The notes under the pieces are model-generated. The model saw only the letters and a program-made list of their open reading frames with translations, did no database searches and had not been told where the DNA came from. Below are positions 1 to 8,462 of a DNA stretch of 37,178 nt, one piece after another; position 1 is the first letter of the stretch, and each line of letters starts with the position of its first letter. Source of the DNA: Candidatus Omnitrophota bacterium (lineage in GTDB: Bacteria; Omnitrophota; Gorgyraeia; B26-G9); contig JAHITY010000049.1 in assembly GCA_018817165.1 (NCBI GenBank), forward strand, positions 1 to 37,178, given 5' to 3'. A program made the position numbers and the translations under genes.

Positions 1-130
1 AAGAAAATGCATAAATTTATGGCTTTTAGCTGATATCCGAAGAAGGCAAAAACTTTATCTCAAAATAAATTACTGACTTCGAATATATTTAACCAAAACT
101 ATTTAAAAATAATATGATTTTTTAATTCTC

Positions 131-1058
131 GGTCAGCCTGTTGAAACTTGACAAAGAGAGATGGTTGCAGTAAAATTAAAATATGACAAGACCGTTACGT
201 ATAGAATATGAAGGAGCAGTTTATCACGTTACCTCTAGAGGTAATGCTAGGGAACCTATCTTTGGAGATAACAAAGATAGGTTTATTTTTTATAAGATAC
301 TATCCGAGGCTAAGAAAAAATATAATATTATATGTCATGGCTATTGTTTAATGGATAATCATTATCATTTAGTTATAGAAACCCCCGAAGGGAACTTAAG
401 TGTGGCAATGCGGTATATAAATGGGGTGTATACCCAAGATTTTAATCGCAAACATAATAGAGTAGGGCATATTTTTCAAGGTCGATATAAGGCTATTTTG
501 ATAGAGCGGGAAGAATATTTATTAGAAGTAACTAGATATGTAGTTTTAAATCCAGTTAGGGCTAAATTAGTAAAGAGTCCTGAGCAATGGGAATGGAGTA
601 GTTTTAGCGGGACGGCGGGAAAGGAAAGAAAAGAGGAATTTCTTGATATAGATTGGATATTAGGAAATTTCGGAAATACAAAAGATATAGCACAAAAATT
701 ATATGTTAACTTTGTGAAAGAAGGAATAAATGAAGAATCGTTTAAAATTAAGATGAAGCGGCAAAATATTTTGGGAAGTGATGATTTTAAACAAAAGCTC
801 TCCAAAAATATCGAAGGTAAAAAAACAATAAAAGAAATTTCAAAGAAACAACGCTATATTGGGCGGCCTAAAATAGAGGATATATTTAATATACTCGGAA
901 CCGAAAAAAGAAAAGAAAAAAGGAATGATTTGATTAAAAAAGCAGTGATGGAATATGGTTATCAGCAGAAAGAAGTAGCGCGAATATTAGGAATGCATTA
1001 TGCTAGCATTAGTAAAATTTTAATAAGAAAAAAGGCTGAATTTCAAGACCTGACCCCG
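131..1058 (+). mobile_element. Candidate RAYT element with degenerate terminal inverted ends
   Basis: Left GGTCAGCCTGTTGAAACTTGAC (131-152) resembles the reverse complement of right TTTCAAGACCTGACCCC (1041-1057); the right end is inside the last codons (…FQDLTP*). Confidence 0.45.
148..182 (+). promoter_or_regulatory. Candidate leaderless sigma70-type promoter of RAYT 1
   Basis: TTGACA (148-153), 17-nt spacer, TAAAAT (171-176), 6 nt, ATG at 183; predicted +1 is the A of ATG. Confidence 0.6.
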
Positions 1059-1061
1059 TAA
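183..1061 (+). CDS. REP-associated (RAYT) / IS200-like Y1 transposase with C-terminal helix-turn-helix region
   Basis: Motifs YHVTSRGNAREPIF, YCLMDNHYHLVIETP (HxH), GHIFQGRYKAILIE, YVVLNPVRAKLV, WEWSSF are typical of Y1_Tnp RAYTs; C-terminal VARILGMHYASISKIL resembles an HTH. Confidence 0.92.
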   Translation: MTRPLRIEYEGAVYHVTSRGNAREPIFGDNKDRFIFYKILSEAKKKYNIICHGYCLMDNHYHLVIETPEGNLSVAMRYINGVYTQDFNRKHNRVGHIFQGRYKAILIEREEYLLEVTRYVVLNPVRAKLVKSPEQWEWSSFSGTAGKERKEEFLDIDWILGNFGNTKDIAQKLYVNFVKEGINEESFKIKMKRQNILGSDDFKQKLSKNIEGKKTIKEISKKQRYIGRPKIEDIFNILGTEKRKEKRNDLIKKAVMEYGYQQKEVARILGMHYASISKILIRKKAEFQDLTP

Positions 1062-1064
1062 TGT

Positions 1065-1115
1065 TACCATGAAATAAGAAATTGACATTTTCGTATTTCA
1101 TGGTATACTTATATT
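1065..1115 (+). promoter_or_regulatory. Promoter embedded in a perfect 12-bp inverted repeat upstream of the AAA ATPase
   Basis: TACCATGAAATA (1065-1076) and TATTTCATGGTA (1094-1105) are reverse complements; TTGACA (1082-1087), 16 nt, TATACT (1104-1109), 6 nt, ATG 1116. Confidence 0.65.
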
Positions 1116-2270
1116 ATGATAAAGCGGAATGGTTATCTGGAAATTATTAAAAAAGCGCTTGCTCGAGGTAGAGCCGTAGCTCTCTTAGGCCCACGTCAAT
1201 GTGGTAAAACTACTTTAGCACAGGAATTTGTTAACAGCCAATCTCCTAATTATTTTGATCTTGAGGATCAAAGCAGCCTTATTTCCCTTGCTGATCCAAA
1301 GGGTGTTCTTGAGCAATTAAAAGGGCTGATTGTTATTGATGAAGTTCAGCAACGCCCGGAACTTTTTCCTGTTTTGCGAGTGCTTTTAGACCGCAAACCT
1401 TTGCCTGCTAAATTTTTAATTCTGGGTAGCGCGTCTCCTAATCTTCTTAGGCAATCTTCAGAATCACTTGCCGGACGTTTGGAGTTAATTGAAATGGGAG
1501 GTTTTGATCTTAGGGAAGTCGGGCTAAAAAAACTGTCACGCTTTTGGCTTAGAGGCGGATTCCCTTTATCATTTTTAGCCAAAAATGACATTGATAGTTT
1601 TATTTGGCGGAAGAGTTTTATTAAAACATTCCTGGAACGTGATTTGCGGGAGCAGGGGATTGATCTCCCAGCTGTGACATTACATCGTTTCTGGGCTATG
1701 CTCGCCAATAGTCATGGTCAAATATGGAATGCGGCGCCGATTGCTTCATCTTTAGGCATTTCAGAGCCAACAGTAAGAAAATATTTGGATATATTTACAG
1801 GCGTGTTTATGGTACGCCAGGTTTACCCATGGCATGTGAATTTGAAAAAACGTCAAGTTAAATCACCCAAAGTTTATATCCGCGATACAGGGATATTAAA
1901 TTCCTTTTTAGAATTGAAGACCGAAGCGGAAATTCTACGTCACCCAGCTTGCGGCGCTTCCTGGGAAGGGTTGGTTATCGAACAATTAATCCGTACTTTG
2001 GATATCGATTACCCCTATTTTTGGGCAACGCATCAAGGCGCGGAGATTGATCTTGTTTTTAACAAAGGCGGCAGGATGTATGGAGTTGAAATAAAAAGAG
2101 CGGACGCTCCAACCATGACACCATCCATGCGCATTGCTCTTGATGATCTTAAACTTGAACGTATTGTTGTTATTTACCCCGGGAAAAAGCGGTATTCGAT
2201 TCACAAACAAATTAATGTTGTGCCTTTTGATGATATTTTTGGCGGGATGAAGGAATTATTTAAGAAATGA
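1116..2270 (+). CDS. AAA ATPase with DUF4143 domain
   Basis: Walker A GPRQCGKTT, Walker B LIVIDEVQQRPELFPVLR, sensor LGSASPNLL, C-terminal DUF4143-like nuclease-fold region (GAEIDLVF…GVEIKRAD). Confidence 0.9.
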   Translation: MIKRNGYLEIIKKALARGRAVALLGPRQCGKTTLAQEFVNSQSPNYFDLEDQSSLISLADPKGVLEQLKGLIVIDEVQQRPELFPVLRVLLDRKPLPAKFLILGSASPNLLRQSSESLAGRLELIEMGGFDLREVGLKKLSRFWLRGGFPLSFLAKNDIDSFIWRKSFIKTFLERDLREQGIDLPAVTLHRFWAMLANSHGQIWNAAPIASSLGISEPTVRKYLDIFTGVFMVRQVYPWHVNLKKRQVKSPKVYIRDTGILNSFLELKTEAEILRHPACGASWEGLVIEQLIRTLDIDYPYFWATHQGAEIDLVFNKGGRMYGVEIKRADAPTMTPSMRIALDDLKLERIVVIYPGKKRYSIHKQINVVPFDDIFGGMKELFKK

Positions 2271-2370
2271 TCTGAACAAAAAATAGACACCAGGTCACAA
2301 GACACAAGCACAGAAAAGTAAAAGCAAAGAATAAATTTTTAATTGCAAAATCCAGTAGCCAGTTAGCCGG

Positions 2371-2436
2371 TTAGCGCATTGATTTTTATATAATCCAAAT
2401 GATTTCATTACGGTCCGGGGCAAGCGCGGCCCCTAC
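2371..2436 (-). repeat. Internally deleted REPIN-like copy
   Basis: Contains the family tail (GCGCATTGATTTTTATATAATCCAAATGATTTCATTACGG) joined to the arm CCGGGGCAAGCGCGGCCCCTAC; compared with copy 19020-19158 it lacks one hairpin arm and part of the spacer. Confidence 0.7.
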
Positions 2437-2443
2437 TTGTGTC

Positions 2444-4603
2444 CTAGGAATTCATCCCCAATTTATCTGTTTGCTGTTTGATGCTTTGGGCGATTTCTTT
2501 GCCGATCATTGCTACTTTTTGTAATGAGGCAATCGGGGCTTTGTTTAAATCCGCAGTGGTTTTAAATCCTTTATCAAATAAATTTCTTGCTCGGGCGCGG
2601 CCAATGCCTTTTAAATTGATCAGCTCGAGTAATTCGGATTTGATGCCATAGCGTACTTGAGTTCTCAGATCATGCAAAGGTTTGGTTTTGGGGATTTTAA
2701 ATAATTTTGCCAGTTCAATGGTGGAATAGAGCATCCAGTCAGCTGTGTCCATGAACCGATGAATATCTCCGGGTCCGGTGCCAAAGAAATTACATAAAGA
2801 ATCTTCTTTTTCTTCTTCGATCCAGCGGCTGATCAGCCAAACGGTTTTAATCTTTTTTAAATGATTGGTATAATCACCGCTGAACGGAATCGGCAGTTCA
2901 AATAAATCATTGTGGGTATCAGCATAAGGTACGACTTTTTCAATATCCGCTTTGGTCAAAGACAGATTCATCATGTCCGGCACAGAGCAGATCAGATAAA
3001 GAGCGCTCAAAGGATTGATCGGAGAAACCATGCTCTTTAAACAATCGCGGATCAAGACCGCGCTGATCGGGTCAATGTATAAACGGCTGATTCTTTGGCC
3101 AAAATCAGTGGCGGTGATCTGATGGTCTTTGACGGTGATCATGTTTTCAACTTCTAAGAAACTAATGATCTCAATGATCATTTCACTCAAGTCATATAAT
3201 TTATTTTGATGCGAGAAAAAGGTTTTATTCACAAATTCAAAAGCGCTTTCAGTGCTGTTAATAAACCCTGTGGCAATTGAAGCCAGAAGATGGACTCTTA
3301 AAGAACTTTCATTGCCCAGATGCGATTGAATCGGCTCCGGATCAGCAAAGATAAAATTACTGAACATATCGCCTTGTTCTTTTTTACTTTTAGCAAATAT
3401 AATTGCTTCCCCATAAGTATCATATTGCGGTCTTCCGGCGCGTCCGCTCATTTGTTTGTATTCCATGACGCTGATTGGTTTCATCCCGGCTCCGGAAACA
3501 TAACGGTAAAGTCCCCGGATAATCACGCGGCGGGAGGGAAGATTCATGCCCACAGCTAAAGTCGGAGTAGCACAGATCACTTTGATCGTATTGTTTTTAA
3601 AATTATCTTCAACTAATTTGCGGTGTTCGGGATTTAAGCCGGCATGATGAAATACCACACCGTCTTTCAGGCAGTCACAGAGTTGTTTGCCTAAAGTGGT
3701 GCTCTCTGAACTGAGTTTTGCGGCTTGCTGCGCTAAATCACTCAAAGCAATTTTTTGTTCATGGCTTAAAGCCGAGCGCATTTGTTTAGCAATTCTTCTG
3801 GCTTCGGCCTGGGCTGAGCGGCGGGTATTAACAAATACTAAAGCTTGTCCATCATCTTTGACGCAGTCAATTGCTAAGGCCGCCATTTCATCATCAGTAT
3901 GTTCTAAACTGATTTCTTGGGAAGTGCCGTCGGCGAATTTGACTGTGCCTTGACAGTAAACGCCTTCTTTTAAATCAACCGGCCGCCAAAAACTCGATAC
4001 TAATTTGGCGTTTAACCAGTCAGCAATATCCTGGGCATTGGCAATTGTGGCGCTTAAACCCACGATCTTTAATTTGGAATTTGTGCTTTGCAAACGAGTG
4101 ATCACGGTTTCTAAAGTCGGGCCGCGAGTGGGATCGCCGATATAATGGATTTCATCAATGATCACACAGCCGAGTTTAGCGCATAAATCATCAGGTATTT
4201 GCCGCAGCAGGCTATCAACTTTTTCCGCGGTGGCAATCAAGATATCATTTTCGGTTAAAGCCTTGGAAGCATAATCAAAATCACCGGTGGCAATTCCGAT
4301 TTTCAGTCCCAGGGCAGTGTATTTTTTGGTGAATTCTTCGAATTTTTCCGAGGCCAGCGCGCGCAAAGGGACAATATACAAACAATTGCCTTGCTTGGAA
4401 AAAATTGTTTTGAGCATCGCTAGTTCAGCCATCAGGGTTTTGCCAGAGGCAGTGGGCATAGCCAGGACAATATTCTGCTTACTGAGCAGGCCATTTTCCA
4501 AAGCTTCAATTTGCGGCTGATATAAACTATTGATATTGTTTTGAGTTAAAACTGCTTTAAGATTGTCCGGGAGCAGGTCTAAACCGGTTCTTTGATTTGT
4601 CAT
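2444..4603 (-). CDS. Hel308/Ski2-like superfamily 2 DNA helicase with C-terminal HhH
   Basis: Motifs AMPTASGKTLMAE, IIDEIHYIGD, VGLSATIAN, LVFVNTRRSA, CATPTLAVGMNLPSRRVII, QMSGRAGRPQYD; C-terminal LINLKGIGRARARNLFDKGFKTTADL. The ORF-track start 4627 is a TTG inside a repeat arm; ATG at 4603 is more plausible. Confidence 0.9.
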   Translation of the reverse strand: MTNQRTGLDLLPDNLKAVLTQNNINSLYQPQIEALENGLLSKQNIVLAMPTASGKTLMAELAMLKTIFSKQGNCLYIVPLRALASEKFEEFTKKYTALGLKIGIATGDFDYASKALTENDILIATAEKVDSLLRQIPDDLCAKLGCVIIDEIHYIGDPTRGPTLETVITRLQSTNSKLKIVGLSATIANAQDIADWLNAKLVSSFWRPVDLKEGVYCQGTVKFADGTSQEISLEHTDDEMAALAIDCVKDDGQALVFVNTRRSAQAEARRIAKQMRSALSHEQKIALSDLAQQAAKLSSESTTLGKQLCDCLKDGVVFHHAGLNPEHRKLVEDNFKNNTIKVICATPTLAVGMNLPSRRVIIRGLYRYVSGAGMKPISVMEYKQMSGRAGRPQYDTYGEAIIFAKSKKEQGDMFSNFIFADPEPIQSHLGNESSLRVHLLASIATGFINSTESAFEFVNKTFFSHQNKLYDLSEMIIEIISFLEVENMITVKDHQITATDFGQRISRLYIDPISAVLIRDCLKSMVSPINPLSALYLICSVPDMMNLSLTKADIEKVVPYADTHNDLFELPIPFSGDYTNHLKKIKTVWLISRWIEEEKEDSLCNFFGTGPGDIHRFMDTADWMLYSTIELAKLFKIPKTKPLHDLRTQVRYGIKSELLELINLKGIGRARARNLFDKGFKTTADLNKAPIASLQKVAMIGKEIAQSIKQQTDKLGMNS

Positions 4604-4611
4604 TGATATTG

Positions 4612-4640
4612 TCTCGGGCTGGGGCAAGCCCAGCCCCTAC
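4612..4640 (-). repeat. Solo REP-like arm of the GTAGGGGC family
   Basis: Minus strand GTAGGGGCTGGGCTTGCCCCAGCCCG resembles the left arm GTAGGGGCCGCGCTTGCCCCGGCCCG of the full doublets. Confidence 0.7.
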
Positions 4641-5113
4641 GTTTTAATTTTCTTGATTTCTATCTCGAATAATTCATCGATCTTATCGATGAAGTCATTT
4701 CTTTGCTGATTGGTCGGGTCGATCTTTTTTTTGATCTTGCCAATAAAATTCAAGCTGACATCAGTTCGGCGAGCTTCATCTTCTAAATGCCAAAGTTCAA
4801 TATTTTTCCGAGATAAGCCTTCAATGGCTTGAGAAAGTTTCTGATTGCTGCCGATTTTATCCATATCCTTGAGCGGATTATAGAGTTTTATTTTTTCTTC
4901 TCTTAATATAACTTTGCTGTTTAAAGCCATTTTTATATAATCATCGATTTCCTGGAGCTGGATATCTTTTTGCTTCTTTAAAAGGGTTAGTTTTTCTTTA
5001 AGCTGTTTGATTGAGAATTTAGGATCTTTTTCCTTAATGCTTTTATTTAAATAAAACTCGCGAATTGATTTAATAGTAAGTTTGTCAACCAAGCTGCCCA
5101 GTGTTTCTGCCAT
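4637..5113 (-). CDS. DUF4254-like small protein
   Basis: ETLGSLVDKLTI N-terminus plus NIELWHLEDEARR and KIKKKIDPTNQQRNDFIDKIDE resemble DUF4254 proteins. Confidence 0.65.
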   Translation of the reverse strand: MAETLGSLVDKLTIKSIREFYLNKSIKEKDPKFSIKQLKEKLTLLKKQKDIQLQEIDDYIKMALNSKVILREEKIKLYNPLKDMDKIGSNQKLSQAIEGLSRKNIELWHLEDEARRTDVSLNFIGKIKKKIDPTNQQRNDFIDKIDELFEIEIKKIKT

Positions 5114-5326
5114 AATAAGTCTCCTTAATTAAAATTTTCCGTTTAGATACTTTACTTTTATAACATGTATGAGTTATTTACTCAAGCTTTTTCCCAGACA
5201 AGTGATTTATTTTTAACAGGGAAGAAGACATATCATCATATCAGCTATAAAGATAAAAATATTTATAATTTTAGCTGAAATTTTCAAGTTGACTGCGTGG
5301 TTTGTTTGTAGTAAGGTATAGATTAT

Positions 5327-6298
5327 ATGAAAAATACAATGATAAAATTAATTAGGAAACCAAGATTAAAAAGCCCTTACCTGATTGCCGCATGGCCAGG
5401 AATGGGTAATGTTGCTGCTCGAGCTGTTGATTATTTGTGGGAGCAGCTTAATCCTATTGAGTTTGGGGAAATCAGCGCAAAAGGCTTTTTTCACCCGCAT
5501 GAAGCTTGGATTGTTGATGGTCAAGTGGAAAAGCCCAGATTGCCAACAGGTAAGTTTTATTATTGGAAAAATACTACAGGTAAGCATGATATCATTATTT
5601 TTCTTTGTGAGGCGCAGCCTTCATTGGAAAAAAGTTATAGTTACGCGAATTTAGTCCTGGATGTTGCTGCTGAGTTTAAAGTTAAGCGGGTATTTACCTT
5701 TGCTTCCATGCCGTCACCGATTGACCATACTCAGCAATCAAGAGTCTGGGCCACTGTTAGTGATAAACGCTTGGCCAAGGAACTTGACCCTCTGGATGTA
5801 AAGCCAATGCGTGTGGGCCAAATCAGCGGCTTAAACGGCTTATTGCTCAGCGTGGCCAAAGAACGTAAAATGGAGGCTTTTTGCTTTTTAGCGGAAATTC
5901 CTTTGTACGCGATTCAGATTGAAAACCCTAAGGCATCAAAAGCTGTGCTGAAAATCTTCACCAAGATGATTGGCTTAAATTTTGATTTTGGTGGTTTGGA
6001 TGAAAGAGCCAAAATTGTGGAAGATGAGATTGAAAAATTAGTTGATTATTTTAAGTCCGGAGCTGCTCCAGGGCCGATAAATGAAGAAGATATAGAAAGT
6101 ATCAAACAAAGCTTAGCTTCGGTAACCAGATTACCAGAATCAGCTAAAGCTAAAATCGAGAAACTTTTTAAATTTGCGGAAAAGGATCTCTCTAAAGCGC
6201 AGGAATTGAAAAGCGAATTAGATAAATGGCATATTTATAAAGATTATGAAGACAGATTCCTCGATTTATTCAAGCCAGGCAAAAGAGATAATAATTAG
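5327..6298 (+). CDS. PAC2 (proteasome assembly chaperone-like / COG1938) family protein
   Basis: N-terminal LIAAWPGMGNVAARAVDYLWEQL and overall layout match PAC2-family proteins. Confidence 0.8.
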   Translation: MKNTMIKLIRKPRLKSPYLIAAWPGMGNVAARAVDYLWEQLNPIEFGEISAKGFFHPHEAWIVDGQVEKPRLPTGKFYYWKNTTGKHDIIIFLCEAQPSLEKSYSYANLVLDVAAEFKVKRVFTFASMPSPIDHTQQSRVWATVSDKRLAKELDPLDVKPMRVGQISGLNGLLLSVAKERKMEAFCFLAEIPLYAIQIENPKASKAVLKIFTKMIGLNFDFGGLDERAKIVEDEIEKLVDYFKSGAAPGPINEEDIESIKQSLASVTRLPESAKAKIEKLFKFAEKDLSKAQELKSELDKWHIYKDYEDRFLDLFKPGKRDNN

Positions 6299-6325
6299 CG
6301 TACTTTTAACCAACCTAAATAATTA

Positions 6326-7300
6326 ATGCTAAGCTATATTTTTAAACGCTTAATAATGCTTATACCGTTATTGATCGGTATTAGTTTGATTTCTTTCCTG
6401 GTGATTCATCTTGCTCCAGGGAAACCCACTGATGTTCAGCTGCAATTAAATCAAAAAGTAAGTCTTCAAGTCAGAGAACGGATCGAAAAACTCTATGGTC
6501 TGGATAAGCCAATCATGGTTCAGTATTTTAGCTGGCTCAAACGGATGGTTTGTCTGGATTTTGGCGTATCATTTATTGATAGCCGTTCTGTATCTGTTAA
6601 AATAGCGGAAAGAATCCCAGTTACTTTATTTATCAGTGTTTTATCTTTGCTGCTTATCCTTTGTATTGCCATCCCGATTGGCGTTTTCAGCGCGGTATGG
6701 GAGGGGAGTTTCTTTGATCAGGCAATGACCGTATTTGTGTTTATTGGCTTTGCTATGCCGTCTTTTTGGCTGGCTTTGCTTTTAATGAAATATTTTGGCG
6801 TGACTCTGCATTGGATTCCTGTATCAGGACTTAAATCAATTCAATTCGATAATCTTAGTTTGTGGGGTAAATTGCTTGATTATGGCCAGCATTTAATTCT
6901 TCCGATTTCAATTTCCGCATTTACGGGCTTAGCCGGTTTATCGCGTTATATGCGCACTAATATGATCAATGTTTTGCAAACTGATTATATTCGCACTGCC
7001 CGGGCTAAAGGCTTGAGTGATAAAAAAATCTATTTCCGCCATGCTTTAAAAAATGCTTTATTACCTGTAATTACAATTTTAGGTTTGTCTTTGCCCGGAC
7101 TGATCGGCGGCAGTGTAATCACTGAATCAATTTTCGCTATTCCCGGCATGGGCAAATTATTTTATGATTCAGTAATGGCCCGGGATTATCCGGTGATCAT
7201 GGGAGTGCTGGTTATTGGCGCATTGCTGACATTAATCGGTAATTTAATTGCCGATATTTGCTATTTTTACGCGGATCCGCGGATTAAGAATGGATCGTAG
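6326..7300 (+). CDS. Oligo/dipeptide-type ABC transporter permease (OppB/DppB-like)
   Basis: Multi-[33 protein letters not shown] (EAA loop) and [16 protein letters not shown]. Confidence 0.93.
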   Translation: MLSYIFKRLIMLIPLLIGISLISFLVIHLAPGKPTDVQLQLNQKVSLQVRERIEKLYGLDKPIMVQYFSWLKRMVCLDFGVSFIDSRSVSVKIAERIPVTLFISVLSLLLILCIAIPIGVFSAVWEGSFFDQAMTVFVFIGFAMPSFWLALLLMKYFGVTLHWIPVSGLKSIQFDNLSLWGKLLDYGQHLILPISISAFTGLAGLSRYMRTNMINVLQTDYIRTARAKGLSDKKIYFRHALKNALLPVITILGLSLPGLIGGSVITESIFAIPGMGKLFYDSVMARDYPVIMGVLVIGALLTLIGNLIADICYFYADPRIKNGS

Positions 7301-7313
7301 ATCCAGACACAAG

Positions 7314-7408
7314 GTAGGGGCCGCGCTTGCCCCGGCCCGTAATAATATACAATTATCAAAAACCAATGAAATTATTAATAAGCGGGCGCAGGCAAGCAGC
7401 GCCCCTAC
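7314..7408 (+). repeat. REPIN-like inverted doublet, copy 1
   Basis: GTAGGGGCCGCGCTTGCCCCGGCCCG – AT-rich spacer – CGGGCGCAGGCAAGCAGCGCCCCTAC, 95 bp. Confidence 0.9.
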
Positions 7409-7473
7409 AAAATTATAATATTATTTAAATAATATAACGCGCAAACACGTTAACCAATAAAAATGTAAAACAT

Positions 7474-8286
7474 ATGAAAAGGATATTAAAAAATAAATTA
7501 GCTAGTGCGGGGTTGCTGATCATTACTGTGATTAGTTTGTTCGCGATTTTCGCCCCGGTTATAACGGCTTATCAGCCGAATGATATTAATATTACTGATT
7601 CTTTGCTTGCGCCTTCAGCCGCGCATTGGATGGGTACTGATTTGCTGGGCCGGGATTTATTCTGCCGGATGGCTTATGGCGCGCGGATTTCTTTGATCGT
7701 GGGTTTGATTGCGGTGAGCATATCAGTGCTGATCGGATTATTGTTGGGATCGATTGCCGGATATTATTCCGGGATGATCGACGCGATTATTATGCGCTTT
7801 GTGGATATTATGCTTTGTTTTCCCAGTATATTTCTGATTTTAGCTTTGGTGGCTTTGCTTGAACCGAGCATTGTGATCATTATGGCGGTAATTGGTTTGA
7901 CCAGCTGGATGGGGATTTCCCGTTTGGTCAGAGCAGAGATCCTGAGTTTAAAAGAACGCGATTATGTTTTAGCTGCCCGGGCTTGCGGTGTTTCTGATTT
8001 TAAAATTATTATGCGACATTTGATTCCCAATGCGATTGCTCCGGTGATCATTAGCGCTACTTTGGGAGTTGCCGCGGCAATTCTCGTGGAATCAAGTCTG
8101 AGCTTTTTAGGCATAGGCGTTCAGCCGCCAACTCCCAGCTGGGGAAATATCCTAATGGACGCTAAAGCCAGTTTGGGCATTGCCTGGTGGATGACATTTT
8201 ATCCAGGACTTGCGATTTTTATCACGGTTTTAGGCTATAATTTGCTGGGTGAGGGATTAAGGGATTTGTTGATTCCGAGAAAGTAA
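7474..8286 (+). CDS. Oligo/dipeptide-type ABC transporter permease (OppC/DppC-like)
   Basis: HWMGTDLLGRDLFCRMAYGARISL, EAA loop AARACGVSDFKIIMRHLIPNAIAPVI, SFLGIGVQPPTPSWGNIL. Confidence 0.95.
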   Translation: MKRILKNKLASAGLLIITVISLFAIFAPVITAYQPNDINITDSLLAPSAAHWMGTDLLGRDLFCRMAYGARISLIVGLIAVSISVLIGLLLGSIAGYYSGMIDAIIMRFVDIMLCFPSIFLILALVALLEPSIVIIMAVIGLTSWMGISRLVRAEILSLKERDYVLAARACGVSDFKIIMRHLIPNAIAPVIISATLGVAAAILVESSLSFLGIGVQPPTPSWGNILMDAKASLGIAWWMTFYPGLAIFITVLGYNLLGEGLRDLLIPRK

Positions 8287-8299
8287 AGAAGGCCACAAT

Positions 8300-8394
8300 G
8301 TAGGGGCCGCGCTTGCCTCGGCCCGTAATAATATACAATTATCAAAAACCAATGAAATCATTAATAAACGGGCGCAGGCAAGCAGCGCCCCTAC
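8300..8394 (+). repeat. REPIN-like inverted doublet, copy 2
   Basis: Near-identical to 7314-7408, with shared tail TTTCTAAAATTATTTGAATTATATAAAAATCAACG downstream. Confidence 0.92.
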
Positions 8395-8462
8395 AATTTC
8401 TAAAATTATTTGAATTATATAAAAATCAACGTGGTAACGCGCAAACGCGGGAACATCAAAGC

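Noticed and set aside
4604-4627. TTG start of the Hel308-like ORF at 4627.
   Set aside because: Lies in the solo repeat arm; ATG at 4603 gives a normal N-terminus.
5289-5329. PAC2 gene as another predicted leaderless start (TTGACT-N17-TAAGGT, 9 nt, ATG).
   Set aside because: The -10 is weak and TAAGG could equally act as a Shine-Dalgarno; not strong enough to group with the three leaderless candidates.
8313-8462. In-frame 50-aa N-terminal extension of the OppD-like ATPase (MPRPVIIYNYQKPMKSLINGRRQAAPL…), also seen in ORFs 18777-19145 (-) and 21317-21514 (+).
   Set aside because: It is the translation of the REPIN-like repeat in the same frame; identity between ORFs follows from DNA identity of the copies. 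A TTG start within the hairpin arm and standard OppD beginning at MEKLLEV argue against a real peptide.
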